NCBI RefSeq assembly: GCF_900101675.1
Contig: NZ_FNKG01000003.1
Coordinates: 62,001 to 126,000 of the forward strand
Source: Curtobacterium sp. UNCCL20
GTDB taxonomy: Bacteria; Actinomycetota; Actinomycetes; Actinomycetales; Microbacteriaceae
Direction: 5' to 3'
DNA length: 64,000 nucleotides
In this document: positions 32,913 to 41,813 of the stretch, piece after piece
How positions within the stretch are numbered: position 1 is the first letter of the stretch
Layout of the letters: every line of letters starts with the position of its first letter
The notes under the pieces: model-generated
What the model was told of the DNA's origin: nothing
Database searches by the model: none
What the model saw: the letters and a program-made list of their open reading frames with translations, nothing else
Made by a program: the position numbers and the translations under genes

Positions 32913-33904
32913 TGCCCCGTCCAGACCAGGGTGATGACCGCCCCACAGCACAGAAGCGTTCCGCCAAGGGGCTGCGCCAGGACTTCGATGCGCGTGCACG
33001 TGCTGCGCGCACGGACTTCGAGGCGCAGCTCCGGCAGCGGAAGGCCGACTTCGGCGCCCGCAACGAGGCACTGACCGCACGCACCGGCCGCAACCTGCCG
33101 GCCGCGATCGGGATCGCCCTCGCGTTCGCGGTCGTCATGCTCGGATCGCTCCTCATCTGGACGCCGTCCTTCATGGTCGTGGCGGCGTTCCTGCTCGGTG
33201 TGGGGGTGTACGAGCTCGCCAGTGCGATGCGCTTCGCGGGGCGCGACGTCCCCCGGATCCCGAGCGTGCTGGTCAGCGTGGCGGTGGTCCCGGCGGCGTT
33301 CCTCGGCGGGCAGATCCCGGCGCTGTTCACGCTGCTGGGCGGCATCGTCTTCATCAGCCTGTGGCGCCTGGTCGAGGTGGCGTTCGCGACGCCGAAGCCG
33401 TCGGCCGGCAACGTCACGCGTGACCTGACGAACGGGCTGTTCGTGCAGGCGTACATCAGCCTGCTCGGTGCCTGTGTCGTGCTGCTGTCCGCACAGCCGT
33501 CCGGCGCGCTGTGGGTGATCGCGTTCATCCTCGTCGTGGTGGCGGTGGACACGGGCGCCTACGCCACCGGGCTGAACCTCGGCAAGCACCCGATGGCGCC
33601 CCGGATCAGCCCGAAGAAGACGTGGGAGGGGTTCGCCGGCTCGGTCGCGGCGAGCATCATCGTCGGCATCGTGGTGTCGTGGCTCATGCTCGGGCTGCCC
33701 TGGTGGACCGGCGTCGTCCTCGGCGTGCTCATCTCGGGGTCCGCGACCCTGGGTGACCTCACCGAGTCGATGATCAAGCGTGACCTCGGGATCAAGGACA
33801 TCTCGTCGTTCCTGCCCGGACACGGCGGCCTGCTCGACCGGATCGACAGCATCCTGCCGTCGGCTGCGGTCGCGTACGTGCTGTACCTCGTCGTCAACCA
33901 CTGA
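32912..33904 (+). CDS. cdsA: Phosphatidate cytidylyltransferase
   Basis: A 330-residue membrane enzyme that makes CDP-diacylglycerol from phosphatidate and CTP, the entry to phosphatidylglycerol, cardiolipin and phosphatidylinositol. About eight membrane helices follow a charged 65-residue N-terminal region. The family signature S-x2-KR-x4-KD...PGHGG-x2-DR is complete (SMIKRDLGIKD...LPGHGGLLDR). It overlaps frr by 1 nt. Confidence 0.94.
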   Translation: MPRPDQGDDRPTAQKRSAKGLRQDFDARARAARTDFEAQLRQRKADFGARNEALTARTGRNLPAAIGIALAFAVVMLGSLLIWTPSFMVVAAFLLGVGVYELASAMRFAGRDVPRIPSVLVSVAVVPAAFLGGQIPALFTLLGGIVFISLWRLVEVAFATPKPSAGNVTRDLTNGLFVQAYISLLGACVVLLSAQPSGALWVIAFILVVVAVDTGAYATGLNLGKHPMAPRISPKKTWEGFAGSVAASIIVGIVVSWLMLGLPWWTGVVLGVLISGSATLGDLTESMIKRDLGIKDISSFLPGHGGLLDRIDSILPSAAVAYVLYLVVNH

Positions 33905-34008
33905 TCGTGCGGCCGGGCACCCGCGTCAGCAGCGGCGTGGGCACCCGCTGAGCGCGCCGCACCGCGCGTCCAGGTCGTCCCAGGGTCCGGTCCTGGCAGA
34001 ATGTCGCC

Positions 34009-34557
34009 GTGGCCACCACCTTCCCGAACGCAGACCGCTCCGCCCTCGGATACGACGTCGACGAGGTCGAGCGTTTCCTCGAGGACGCCCGTCGTGCGTA
34101 CACGGCGAACGACAGCGCTCCCGCGATCGAAGCGGCGAAGATCCGCGCGACCGCGTTCTCGATGCGGAAGGGCGGCTACTCGACCGCCCACGTCGATGCC
34201 GCGCTCGAGCGCCTCGAGGACGCGTTCGCCGCCCGGGAGCGTGAGCGCGAGATCGCCTCGGTCGGGCAGAAGGCCTGGTACGCCGAAGCCCGCGGCAAGG
34301 CCTCCGACGTCGTGGCGCGCCTGGAGCGGCCGGACGGGCAGCGGTTCAGCCGTGTCAGCTTCCTCGGCACCGGGTACCACCCGAAGGACGTCGACGCGTT
34401 CGCGAAGCGCCTCGGCGGCTACTTCCGCGAGGGGAAGCCGCTCAGCCTCACCGAGGTGCGCTCGGTCGTGTTCCGGCCGAAGCACGGCGGGTACCGCGAA
34501 TCGCAGGTCGACGCACTGCTCGACGCCGTCGTCGAGGTCATGCTCGCTGTCCGGTAG
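34009..34557 (+). CDS. DivIVA-motif repeat protein
   Basis: A 182-residue soluble protein with four copies of the short DivIVA-type motif GY..(x)VD: GYDVDEVERFL, GYSTAHVDAAL, GYHPKDVDAFA and GYRESQVDALL. In DivIVA/Wag31 this motif forms the N-terminal membrane-curvature-sensing fold, normally once per protein. Here it is repeated without a long coiled coil. It may bind polar or septal membranes or DivIVA itself. GTG 34009 follows CAGAAT by 6 nt (possibly leaderless). Confidence 0.7.
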   Translation: MATTFPNADRSALGYDVDEVERFLEDARRAYTANDSAPAIEAAKIRATAFSMRKGGYSTAHVDAALERLEDAFAAREREREIASVGQKAWYAEARGKASDVVARLERPDGQRFSRVSFLGTGYHPKDVDAFAKRLGGYFREGKPLSLTEVRSVVFRPKHGGYRESQVDALLDAVVEVMLAVR

Positions 34558-34617
34558 CGACGCGCGGGGGATCGGTGCTTCGCTTTCCGTGATCGTTCCG
34601 TTATCCTGGTCGAACTC

Positions 34618-35667
34618 ATGGGCAGGCACACGGCAGACATCAGCTCCGACCGCGATACCCGCGAGCACCTCGGCCTCACGGCCGCCGGTGAGCGCCGCGC
34701 GGCACTGAACCGAACCCGCACGGCGGAGAACTCGGTCCTCCCGGCGAACCCGATCGTGGTGACGGCATCGGTGCCGACCACCCCGGGAAGCGTGCTGGAC
34801 GCACACAGCGCCACCAACCCACACAGCGCCACCAACCCGCACAGCGCTCCCAGCCCACACGCCGCCGCCGAACCGCACAGCGCTCCGAAGTCGGTCGCCG
34901 CGAACCGCGTCTCGGACGCCTCGTCGGCCCGCGCCGCCGCTCCGACGACGCCGGTCAGCCCGCGCATCGACAAGCAGCGCCGGGCGCGTGCCGTCACGGC
35001 AGCGTCGAAGCCGCGCGGCGTCAACACGTTCATGCGCAAGCGTGCGACCATCCCCGCGCTGTCGTTCTTCGCGGTGTTCGGGTTCGTCGGCGGTTCGCTG
35101 TTCAACCCGATGCAGCCCGACGTGGCACAGGCCGCGGTGTCGGCTCCGGTGCTCGTCAAGGCCCCCGTCGAGCCGCAGCAGTACACGGCGCACGGCACCT
35201 ACGCCTCGTTCGACGTCTCCCGCGACGGCTACGGCGTCACCCTGCCGAAGCCGAAGGTCGTCGAGAAGCCGAAGACCGAGACCACCGACGACACCGCGAC
35301 CGACGACTCGGCCGCCAAGACCGTCACGCCGACGAACACCCTCGCCGCCGCCGCGGCGACGCCGGACCCGGGCAGTGCCCAGGCCATCGCGCAGCAGCTC
35401 GTGACCGCCCGCGGGTGGGGTTCGGACCAGTACAACTGCCTCGTCTCCCTGTGGAACAAGGAGTCCGGCTGGCGCGTCAACGCCTACAACCCGAGCGGCG
35501 CCTACGGCATCCCGCAGGCGCTCCCGGGCAGCAAGATGGCCTCGGCCGGCGCCGACTGGCAGACGAACCCGGCGACGCAGATCACCTGGGGCCTCAACTA
35601 CATCTCGGGTGTCTACGGCACGCCGTGTGGTGCCTGGGCGCACAGCGTCGCGAACAACTGGTACTGA
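34618..35667 (+). CDS. Transglycosylase-like cell-wall protein
   Basis: A 349-residue protein. A long low-complexity cytoplasmic or signal-preceding region contains tandem NPHSA repeats (about 62-82). One membrane segment follows (about 143-160, ATIPALSFFAVFGFVGGSLF), then an Ala/Thr/Pro linker, and a C-terminal lytic-transglycosylase-like domain (about 265-349: CLVSLWNKESGWRVNAYN, YGIPQALPGSKMA, GLNYISGVYGTP). The Glu in WNKESGW is the likely catalytic acid. TATCCT lies 10 nt before the ATG. It probably trims peptidoglycan. Confidence 0.82.
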   Translation: MGRHTADISSDRDTREHLGLTAAGERRAALNRTRTAENSVLPANPIVVTASVPTTPGSVLDAHSATNPHSATNPHSAPSPHAAAEPHSAPKSVAANRVSDASSARAAAPTTPVSPRIDKQRRARAVTAASKPRGVNTFMRKRATIPALSFFAVFGFVGGSLFNPMQPDVAQAAVSAPVLVKAPVEPQQYTAHGTYASFDVSRDGYGVTLPKPKVVEKPKTETTDDTATDDSAAKTVTPTNTLAAAAATPDPGSAQAIAQQLVTARGWGSDQYNCLVSLWNKESGWRVNAYNPSGAYGIPQALPGSKMASAGADWQTNPATQITWGLNYISGVYGTPCGAWAHSVANNWY

Positions 35668-35680
35668 TCGGCTGTCGGGG

Positions 35681-35986
35681 GTGCCGCGCAGCAACCGCCC
35701 GCGGCGTCCACACGGCCGTCCGTTCGGGCCCGAAGAGGAGCCGACCGGCCTCGACCGGTTGATGAGCTCCTGGAAGCGCACCGAGGTCCGTCGGGGTCGC
35801 GAGTACCTCGTGCAGCCGATCTCGGCCGCGTCCGCGCAGAAGGAGTACATCTGCCCGGGCTGCGGTGGGACCGTGCTGCCCGGCGTCGCGCACGTCGTGG
35901 TGTGGCGTGCCGACGGGGTCCTCGGCGACGAGGCGGACCTCGCGTCCCGTCGCCACTGGCACAACCACTGCTGGAGCATCGCATGA
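35681..35986 (+). CDS. Small putative zinc-binding protein
   Basis: A 101-residue actinobacterial protein with a basic N-terminus and a CPGCGGTVLPG...HWHNHCW core, which offers Cys and His ligands for zinc. Relatives are often labelled ATP/GTP-binding protein without support. GTG 35681 is chosen because upstream in-frame codons overlap the previous gene. Its stop overlaps the hydrolase ATG (ATGA). Confidence 0.65.
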   Translation: MPRSNRPRRPHGRPFGPEEEPTGLDRLMSSWKRTEVRRGREYLVQPISAASAQKEYICPGCGGTVLPGVAHVVVWRADGVLGDEADLASRRHWHNHCWSIA

Positions 35987-36819
35987 CCGCTGACGACGCG
36001 ACCGGAGCCGGCGACGCGACCGGAGCCCACACGGTGCCCGGCACCGAGCCCGCCACCGGCGCCGAGACCCGGTCGAACTCCGAGCCTGCCCCGGGCGCCG
36101 AGATCCGGTCGAACACCGAGCTGCCCGCCCGCCGGACCGACATCGAGCTCGTCACCGACGACCACCTGACGCTGGTCGGGGAGCTTGCGGAGCCCCTCGA
36201 CCGGCCGGCGCGCGGCACCATCGTGACGCTGCACCCGCTGCCGACGGCGCACGGCTTCATGGACTCCCACATCCTCAAGAAGGCCGCCGCCCGGCTGCCC
36301 GCCCTCGCGGACATCGCGGTGCTCCGCTTCAACTTCCGCTCCGTGACGTCACCGCGCGGCACGTCCGAGGGTGTGTTCGGCGACGGTGTCTCCGAGGGCT
36401 TCGACCTCCGCGCGGCCGTCACCGACGTCGTCGACCGCGGACTGCCGACGCCGTGGCTCGTCGGCTGGTCGTTCGGCACCGAGGTGGTGCTCAAGCACGC
36501 GCTCGAGCACGTCGACGCCGGCACCGTGGCGGGGATCGTCCTGCTCTCGCCGCCGCTGCACCGCACCTCCGACGAGGAACTCGCCCGCTGGGCCGGCGTC
36601 GACGTGCCCGTCGTGGCACTCGTCCCCGAGCACGACGACTTCCTGCAGCCGGACGAGGCAGCACGTCGGTTCGCGCTGGCCCCGGGCATCCGGGTGGTCC
36701 CGGTGGAGGGCGCGAAGCACCTCTGGGTGGGGGAGCGGTACGTCCGCACCGTGCTTGACACGATCGCCGACCTCGTCGTCCCCGGCAGCGCGCCGCTGCC
36801 GACGCACGTCCCGGCCTGA
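35983..36819 (+). CDS. Alpha/beta hydrolase
   Basis: A 278-residue alpha/beta-hydrolase with a disordered N-terminus containing TGAxDATGA-type repeats (1-45). The serine nucleophile is in GWSFGTE, the acid probably in PEHDDFLQP and the His in GAKHLWVG. HPLPTAHGFMDSHIL resembles the KANL/YcaC-like dienelactone-type subclass. Substrate unknown. Translationally coupled to the zinc-binding protein. Confidence 0.75.
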   Translation: MTADDATGAGDATGAHTVPGTEPATGAETRSNSEPAPGAEIRSNTELPARRTDIELVTDDHLTLVGELAEPLDRPARGTIVTLHPLPTAHGFMDSHILKKAAARLPALADIAVLRFNFRSVTSPRGTSEGVFGDGVSEGFDLRAAVTDVVDRGLPTPWLVGWSFGTEVVLKHALEHVDAGTVAGIVLLSPPLHRTSDEELARWAGVDVPVVALVPEHDDFLQPDEAARRFALAPGIRVVPVEGAKHLWVGERYVRTVLDTIADLVVPGSAPLPTHVPA

Positions 36820-36863
36820 ACCCCCGTGGTCGCGACCCAGCGCCCGTGACGTGACCGCCGGTC

Positions 36864-36905
36864 GGCCTGGAGGCACGGATCGGACCCGTCACGCGCCTCC
36901 AGGCC
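36864..36905. terminator. Bidirectional terminator-like palindrome
   Basis: GGCCTGGAGGC (36864-36874) and GCCTCCAGGCC (36895-36905) around a 20-nt loop, between convergent genes. CTGGAGGC family. Confidence 0.6.
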
Positions 36906-36948
36906 GCAACGTGGTCACGACGCGCCGGAGGCGACGCGCACGCTCGCG

Positions 36949-38787
36949 TCAGCGGGCGGTGACGTCCTCGTCGTCGTCGGCGGTCGCGACGTCCTCTGCG
37001 GGGGCGGCGCCGAGCAGCCCCGTCGCGTGGGTGAGCACGCCGCGGAGGTTCTCGAGGTAGCCGGCGACGGCGTCGCGTTCCGTGCGGATGGCCGCGAGGC
37101 GGTCTTCCGACTCGGCGATGACGGCGGCGGTGCGCTCCTCGGCGTCCGCGATCATCTTGTGCACGCGGTCCTGGGCGTCCGCCACGATGGTGCGGGCGTG
37201 CTCCTGCGCCTCGGACGTGCTGGAGCGCTCGAGGTCGTCGGCCTCCTGCTGGAGCCGCTCGGCGCGTTCGCGGGCCTCGGCTGCGCGGCGGGTCGCCTCG
37301 GCGAGCTGCAGGTTCGCCTCGTCGAGGTACTTCTGCGTCTCGGTGACCGTCTCGTGGTGCTTCTGGAGGTAGTCCTGCTCGGCGTCGTCGCGGCGGGCAG
37401 CGAGCTCGGACTCGAGCGTGGTGCGTGCCTCGTCGCGTTCGCGGGCGATCTCGGCCCGGACCTCGTCGCGCTCCTTCGCGAGATCGGCACGGGCGGTGTC
37501 GATCTCCTGGCGGAGGGCCGTGCGCTCGGCCTCGAGCGTGTCGAGTTCGGCGGTGCGGCGGTCGGCGATCTCGGTGTCGACCTCGGCGTGCTCGCGCTCC
37601 CGACGGGCGGCGAGGTCGTTCTCGTGCTCGCGGACGGCTCGTTCGGCGGCGGCGGCGGCCTCGGCGCGCTCACGCTCGATCCGGCCGGCGTGCTCCTCGA
37701 GCTCGCGGGCGATGCGCTCGGCGGTCTCCTCGACCAGGCGGGCGTTCTCGGCGCGGGTCTGCTCCTCGTCGACGCGGAGCAGGGCGCGGGCGGCCTCGAT
37801 CTCCTGGTCGAGTGCGGTGCGGGCGCTCGCGAGTTCGCGCTCCCACTGGGCACGGGCGGCGGCGAGTTCCTCGGCGAGGGCGCGACGCTGGTCGGCCAGT
37901 TCGGCTTCGAGCTCGGCGCGTCGACGGTCGACCTCGGACGCGAGGTCGGCGCGTCCGGTCTCGAGCTCGAGGGCGTGCGCCTGCTGCTGCTCGTCGCGCT
38001 CGCGGTGCCAGGCCGCGCGCCCCTCGGTCACCTCGCGCTCGAGCGCCGCACGGCGGGTGGTCTCCTCGTGGTCGAGGTCCGCGATGCGACGGGCGTGGTC
38101 GGCCTCGAAGACGCTGCGGCGGTGCTCGGTCTCGCGGTCGAGGTCGGCGGCTGCCTGGCGGGACTCGGCAGACTCACGCTGGGCCAGCTCGCGCAGCTCG
38201 GCGACCTCGTGCTCGACCTCGGCGCGGAGGGCGTTCGTCTCGCGGATCGCGACGGACCGGACCTCGGCCGCCTCGGTGACGGCGGCGCCGCGGATCGCCG
38301 CGGCTTCGTTGCGGGCGTCCTGCACGAGCAGACCGGCCTCGGCGCGGGCGCGCTCGACGGTGTCGGCCGACTCGGCGCGGGCGCGGGTCAGTTCGTTCGT
38401 CGAGCGGGTGCGGGCGTCCTCGAGGGTGTCGCGGGCTTCTTCCTGCGCCTCGCGCAAGGTGCGTTCGGCCTCGGCGCGGCTGGAGGCCCGGAGTCGCTGT
38501 GCGTCGATGTCGGCCTGGCTGATGAGCCGGGTGGACTGCTCCTCGGCGACGCGGAGGGTGGACTCGAGCCGGGTGCCCAGCCCGCTGTACGTCGGAGTGC
38601 CGGCCTCGTCGAGCTCGCCCTGCAGATCGGAGACCCGGGACTGCAGGAGACGGATCTCCTTCGCGGCGTCCGCGCGGTCGTTGTTCGACTTGATGAGCTC
38701 GCGGCGCAGGTCGTTCAGCGCCCGGTCCACGTCTTCGCGGCGGTACCCGCGCAGCTCGGTCCCGAACTCTGCCTCGTCGTTCGCCAC
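36949..38787 (-). CDS. Long coiled-coil protein with DivIVA-like N-terminus (Scy/FilP-like)
   Basis: A 612-residue protein, almost all coiled coil (about 45-585), rich in Glu, Arg and Ala with AEAERxLREAQEEA-type heptads. The first 30 residues contain FGTELRGYRREDVDRALNDL, a DivIVA-type membrane-targeting motif. This is the make-up of actinobacterial cytoskeletal or polarity proteins such as Scy and of cell-division DivIVA relatives. It probably scaffolds polar growth or septation. GTG start 38787 with AGGAG; a clear -10 TACAAT lies upstream. Confidence 0.75.
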   Translation of the reverse strand: MANDEAEFGTELRGYRREDVDRALNDLRRELIKSNNDRADAAKEIRLLQSRVSDLQGELDEAGTPTYSGLGTRLESTLRVAEEQSTRLISQADIDAQRLRASSRAEAERTLREAQEEARDTLEDARTRSTNELTRARAESADTVERARAEAGLLVQDARNEAAAIRGAAVTEAAEVRSVAIRETNALRAEVEHEVAELRELAQRESAESRQAAADLDRETEHRRSVFEADHARRIADLDHEETTRRAALEREVTEGRAAWHRERDEQQQAHALELETGRADLASEVDRRRAELEAELADQRRALAEELAAARAQWERELASARTALDQEIEAARALLRVDEEQTRAENARLVEETAERIARELEEHAGRIERERAEAAAAAERAVREHENDLAARREREHAEVDTEIADRRTAELDTLEAERTALRQEIDTARADLAKERDEVRAEIARERDEARTTLESELAARRDDAEQDYLQKHHETVTETQKYLDEANLQLAEATRRAAEARERAERLQQEADDLERSSTSEAQEHARTIVADAQDRVHKMIADAEERTAAVIAESEDRLAAIRTERDAVAGYLENLRGVLTHATGLLGAAPAEDVATADDDEDVTAR

Positions 38788-38835
38788 GTGTTCGCTCCTG
38801 GTGCTCGGCGGAGGGCCCGATCCGGCCCGGGCACG

Positions 38836-38841
38836 ATTGTA
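38836..38841 (-). promoter_or_regulatory. -10 box of the coiled-coil gene
   Basis: TACAAT on the minus strand, 48 nt before the GTG start, the best -10 match in the window. A TATCCT on the other strand at 38911-38916 may serve the divergent gene. Confidence 0.5.
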
Positions 38842-38971
38842 GTGGCGCGTCCGCGAGCGCGGCTGTGTTCGCGGACAGCGCTGGGGGATGCGCCGTCCAG
38901 ACTCCCTCGCTATCCTGGGGCGCTGATTCGCGCGCCGTCACCCCCACCCCGGCGCGGTAGGGAGAAGATCC

Positions 38972-40708
38972 GTGCGATTCGTCCTGGCGATCGTCAGTTT
39001 CGTCATCGGTCTGCTGCTCGTCGCGCTCGCGGTCGGACAGCGAACCGTCTTCGAGCCACCGTCGTCGCTCGTCGCGGCATCGTCGTCGAAGAGCTCCGCC
39101 CCGGTGACGGTCATCCCGGGGTCGACGCTCAACGCGAACCCCGGCTACCAGCGCATCAACGTCTCCGGCTCCGGCAAGGTCTTCGCCGCCTACGGCAAGA
39201 CGACCGACGTGGACGCCTGGGTCGGTGACGCGAAGCACACCACCATGCGCTTCGACGCCGACAAGGGGAGCCTCGTCGGCCGGACCACCGGCAGCGAGTC
39301 GACGGTGCCGGACCCCGCCGGCAGCGACCTCTGGTACCAGGAGTACGACAGCGCCGGACAGTTCACCGTCCGGCTGCCGAAGGACGTCTCCGTGATCATC
39401 GTGGGCGACGGGTCCGCGGCCGCGCCGAGCGACGTCTCCGTCACCTGGCCGCGGTCCACCGCGACCCCGAGTGTCGGGCCGCTCCTGGTCGCCGGCGGCG
39501 TGTTCCTCGTCGGTGGCATCGTCCTGCTCATCTGGGCCTTCGTCCACCAGCGCCGTGGTCGTGGCCCTCGTCGCCGCAGCGGGGGTTCCCGTCCGCCACG
39601 CGTCCGTGCCTCGCGCCGCGCGGCAGCTGCAGGCGCCCAGGTGCCCGTCCGCGGCCGTCGCGGTCGCCGGGCGTTCGTCGCGATCCCGGTGCTCCTCGTC
39701 GGGGCGCTCGGCCTCGCCGGCTGCTCGTCCGACTACTGGCCGCAGGGATCGTCGGCGGCGACGCCGACACCGACCGCCACGGCGACCGGAGCAGCCGCGC
39801 AGAGCGAGCCGACCGCCGCGAGCAGCCAGCAGATCAAGCGCATCGCCGAGCGCGTCGCCGACGTCGCGAAGAAGGCCGACGACGCCCGCGACGCGAAGGT
39901 CGCCGCCGAGCGGTTCACCGGCGCGGCACTCGAACTGCGCGAGGCGAACTACACGATCCGCGGCAAGGACACCGACGTGGACGCCCCGCCGACGATCTCG
40001 GCCGACCAGGTCTGCGTCGCCCTGCCCCAGCAGACCGACTCGTGGCCGCGCACGGTGTTCGCCGTCGTCGCCGAGGACTGCGACGCGAAGTCCGCACCGC
40101 AGGCCCTGACGCTCGTGCAGGACTCCGCGCGCGACGACTACAAGGTCGCGTACGACGTCTCGCTCGAGGCCGCGGCGAAGATCCCGAGCCTCGCACCGAC
40201 GTCGATCGGTGCCGCGCTCCTCACCCCGAACACCAAGCTGCTCGCGATCGCGCCCGACCAGATCGGCCGTGTCTACGGCGACATCCTGTCGAAGGACAAG
40301 GACAGCGCGTACGCGCCGCTGTTCCAGTCCGACGGCGACGGTCTCCGGTCGACCATCGGCAAGGCGTACAAGGACAAGAAGTCCGAGTCCCTGCCGGACA
40401 CCGCGAAGATCGAGTACTCGTCCGAGGTCCCCGCGGACAGCGCGACGGCCATCGCGACCGACGGCGCCGGAGCCCTGGTCTCGGCCGAGCTCAACGAGAT
40501 CGAGAAGGTGACGCCGACCGCAGCCGGCGCCGAGGTGAACACCGAGGGCGCGGTCAAGGCGCTCTCCGGTGTCGACTCCAGCAAGAAGGGCATCACCGCC
40601 ACGTACGGCGTCCAGTTGCTCTTCTACGTGCCCCCGGTGGGCACCGATGACAAAGTGGTCCTGCTCGGGTTCACGCAGGGCCTGACAGCAGCGAGTGAGG
40701 TGCAATGA
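38972..40708 (+). CDS. Membrane protein with internal lipoprotein-like signal
   Basis: A 578-residue protein of unknown function. Residues 1-20 form a membrane helix, 170-190 a second one, followed by an Arg-rich cytosolic stretch (about 193-235). Then comes LLVGALGLAGCSSDYW, a textbook lipobox with Cys251, and an exported-looking domain with Ala/Thr spacer to the end. An in-frame GTG at 39641 would make the second half a 355-residue lipoprotein with a normal Arg-rich signal peptide. Either two genes are fused or one frame gives two products. GTG 38972 has GGGAGAAG. The stop overlaps the next ATG. Confidence 0.65.
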   Translation: MRFVLAIVSFVIGLLLVALAVGQRTVFEPPSSLVAASSSKSSAPVTVIPGSTLNANPGYQRINVSGSGKVFAAYGKTTDVDAWVGDAKHTTMRFDADKGSLVGRTTGSESTVPDPAGSDLWYQEYDSAGQFTVRLPKDVSVIIVGDGSAAAPSDVSVTWPRSTATPSVGPLLVAGGVFLVGGIVLLIWAFVHQRRGRGPRRRSGGSRPPRVRASRRAAAAGAQVPVRGRRGRRAFVAIPVLLVGALGLAGCSSDYWPQGSSAATPTPTATATGAAAQSEPTAASSQQIKRIAERVADVAKKADDARDAKVAAERFTGAALELREANYTIRGKDTDVDAPPTISADQVCVALPQQTDSWPRTVFAVVAEDCDAKSAPQALTLVQDSARDDYKVAYDVSLEAAAKIPSLAPTSIGAALLTPNTKLLAIAPDQIGRVYGDILSKDKDSAYAPLFQSDGDGLRSTIGKAYKDKKSESLPDTAKIEYSSEVPADSATAIATDGAGALVSAELNEIEKVTPTAAGAEVNTEGAVKALSGVDSSKKGITATYGVQLLFYVPPVGTDDKVVLLGFTQGLTAASEVQ

Positions 40709-41742
40709 CCAACGTCCCCCCGACCCCGTCCGGTCTCCGCGGAGCGGTCGACCTGTCGTCCCTCGTCGACCGCGCGCAGCGGCCGCAGCAATCGGCGCCG
40801 TCCGGTGCCGTCGCCGGTGCTCCCGGTGCGGTCGGCGGCCCCGGTGCGGGCGGCCAGCCCGGCGGCCCCGGCGCCCCCGGCAGCGAGACCGGTGCCGACC
40901 TGACCGTCCCGTCGCTCGTCCTCGACGTCACCGACCAGACCTTCCAGGACGTGCTCCAGCTGTCCTCGATCGTCCCGGTCATCGTCGACATCTGGGCCGA
41001 GTGGTGCGGGCCCTGCAAGCAGCTCTCGCCGATCCTCGAGCAGCTGACCGCCGAGTACGACGGTCGCGTCCTGCTCGCCAAGGTCGACGCGGACACCAAC
41101 CCGCAGCTCGTGCAGGCGTTCCAGGCGCAGTCCATCCCGACCGTCGCCGCGCTCATCGGCGGACGGCCCCTCGGGCTCTTCGTCGGCGCGCTGCCCGAAG
41201 CCCAGGTGCGAGACGTCTTCGAGCAGGTGCTCGCCGCCGCCGAGCAGAACGGCGTCGCCGGCCGGGTGGTCGTCGACGGCGCAGGACCGGTCGATGCCGC
41301 CGAGCAGGGTGAGCCCGAACCGGAGCCGTTGCCGCCGCACCACCAGGCCGCGTACGACGCGATCGAGCAGGGCGACTACGCCACCGCGATCCAGGAGTAC
41401 AAGACGGCCATCGCGCAGGACCCGCACGACCAGATGGCCGTCGCCGGGCTCGCGCAGGTGTCGCTCCTCGATCGGCTGGACGGACGCACGGCGGACGACA
41501 TCCGCGCGGCTGCTGCCGCCGGCCCGTCGGACGTCCAGGCGCAGCTCGCCGTGGCGGACCTCGACATCGCCGGCGGACACGTCGACGACGCGTTCGGGCG
41601 GCTGCTCGAGATCGTCCCGACGGTGTTCGGGGACGACCGCGAGGCACTCCGCGTCCGGCTCGTCGAGTACTTCGAGCTCATCGGTGCCGAGGACCCGCGC
41701 GTGATCGCGGCCCGTCGTCGGCTGGCGAACGCGCTGTACTAG
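40705..41742 (+). CDS. Thioredoxin-domain TPR protein (CnoX/YbbN-like)
   Basis: A 345-residue protein. A Gly/Ala/Pro-rich N-terminus (1-60) precedes a thioredoxin fold (about 70-175) with WAEWCGPCKQ, so the CxxC is intact, and a C-terminal TPR-like region (about 210-345, YDAIEQGDYATAIQEYK). CnoX/YbbN proteins protect clients from over-oxidation and hand them to chaperones. It may work with the membrane/lipoprotein encoded just upstream, with which it overlaps by 4 nt. Confidence 0.8.
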   Translation: MTNVPPTPSGLRGAVDLSSLVDRAQRPQQSAPSGAVAGAPGAVGGPGAGGQPGGPGAPGSETGADLTVPSLVLDVTDQTFQDVLQLSSIVPVIVDIWAEWCGPCKQLSPILEQLTAEYDGRVLLAKVDADTNPQLVQAFQAQSIPTVAALIGGRPLGLFVGALPEAQVRDVFEQVLAAAEQNGVAGRVVVDGAGPVDAAEQGEPEPEPLPPHHQAAYDAIEQGDYATAIQEYKTAIAQDPHDQMAVAGLAQVSLLDRLDGRTADDIRAAAAAGPSDVQAQLAVADLDIAGGHVDDAFGRLLEIVPTVFGDDREALRVRLVEYFELIGAEDPRVIAARRRLANALY

Positions 41743-41757
41743 ACGATCCGTCCACGC

Positions 41758-41799
41758 AGACAGGAGGCGCGGTGTCAGCTGGCACCGCGCCTCCTGTCT
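41758..41799. terminator. Bidirectional terminator-like palindrome
   Basis: A 17-bp stem starting AGACAGGAGGCGCGGTG, with loop TCAGCTGG, between the convergent thioredoxin and glgB genes. Related to the palindromes at 57841-57882 (same CAGCTGGCACCG centre). Confidence 0.65.
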
Positions 41800-41813
41800 G
41801 TACCGGGTCGCGT

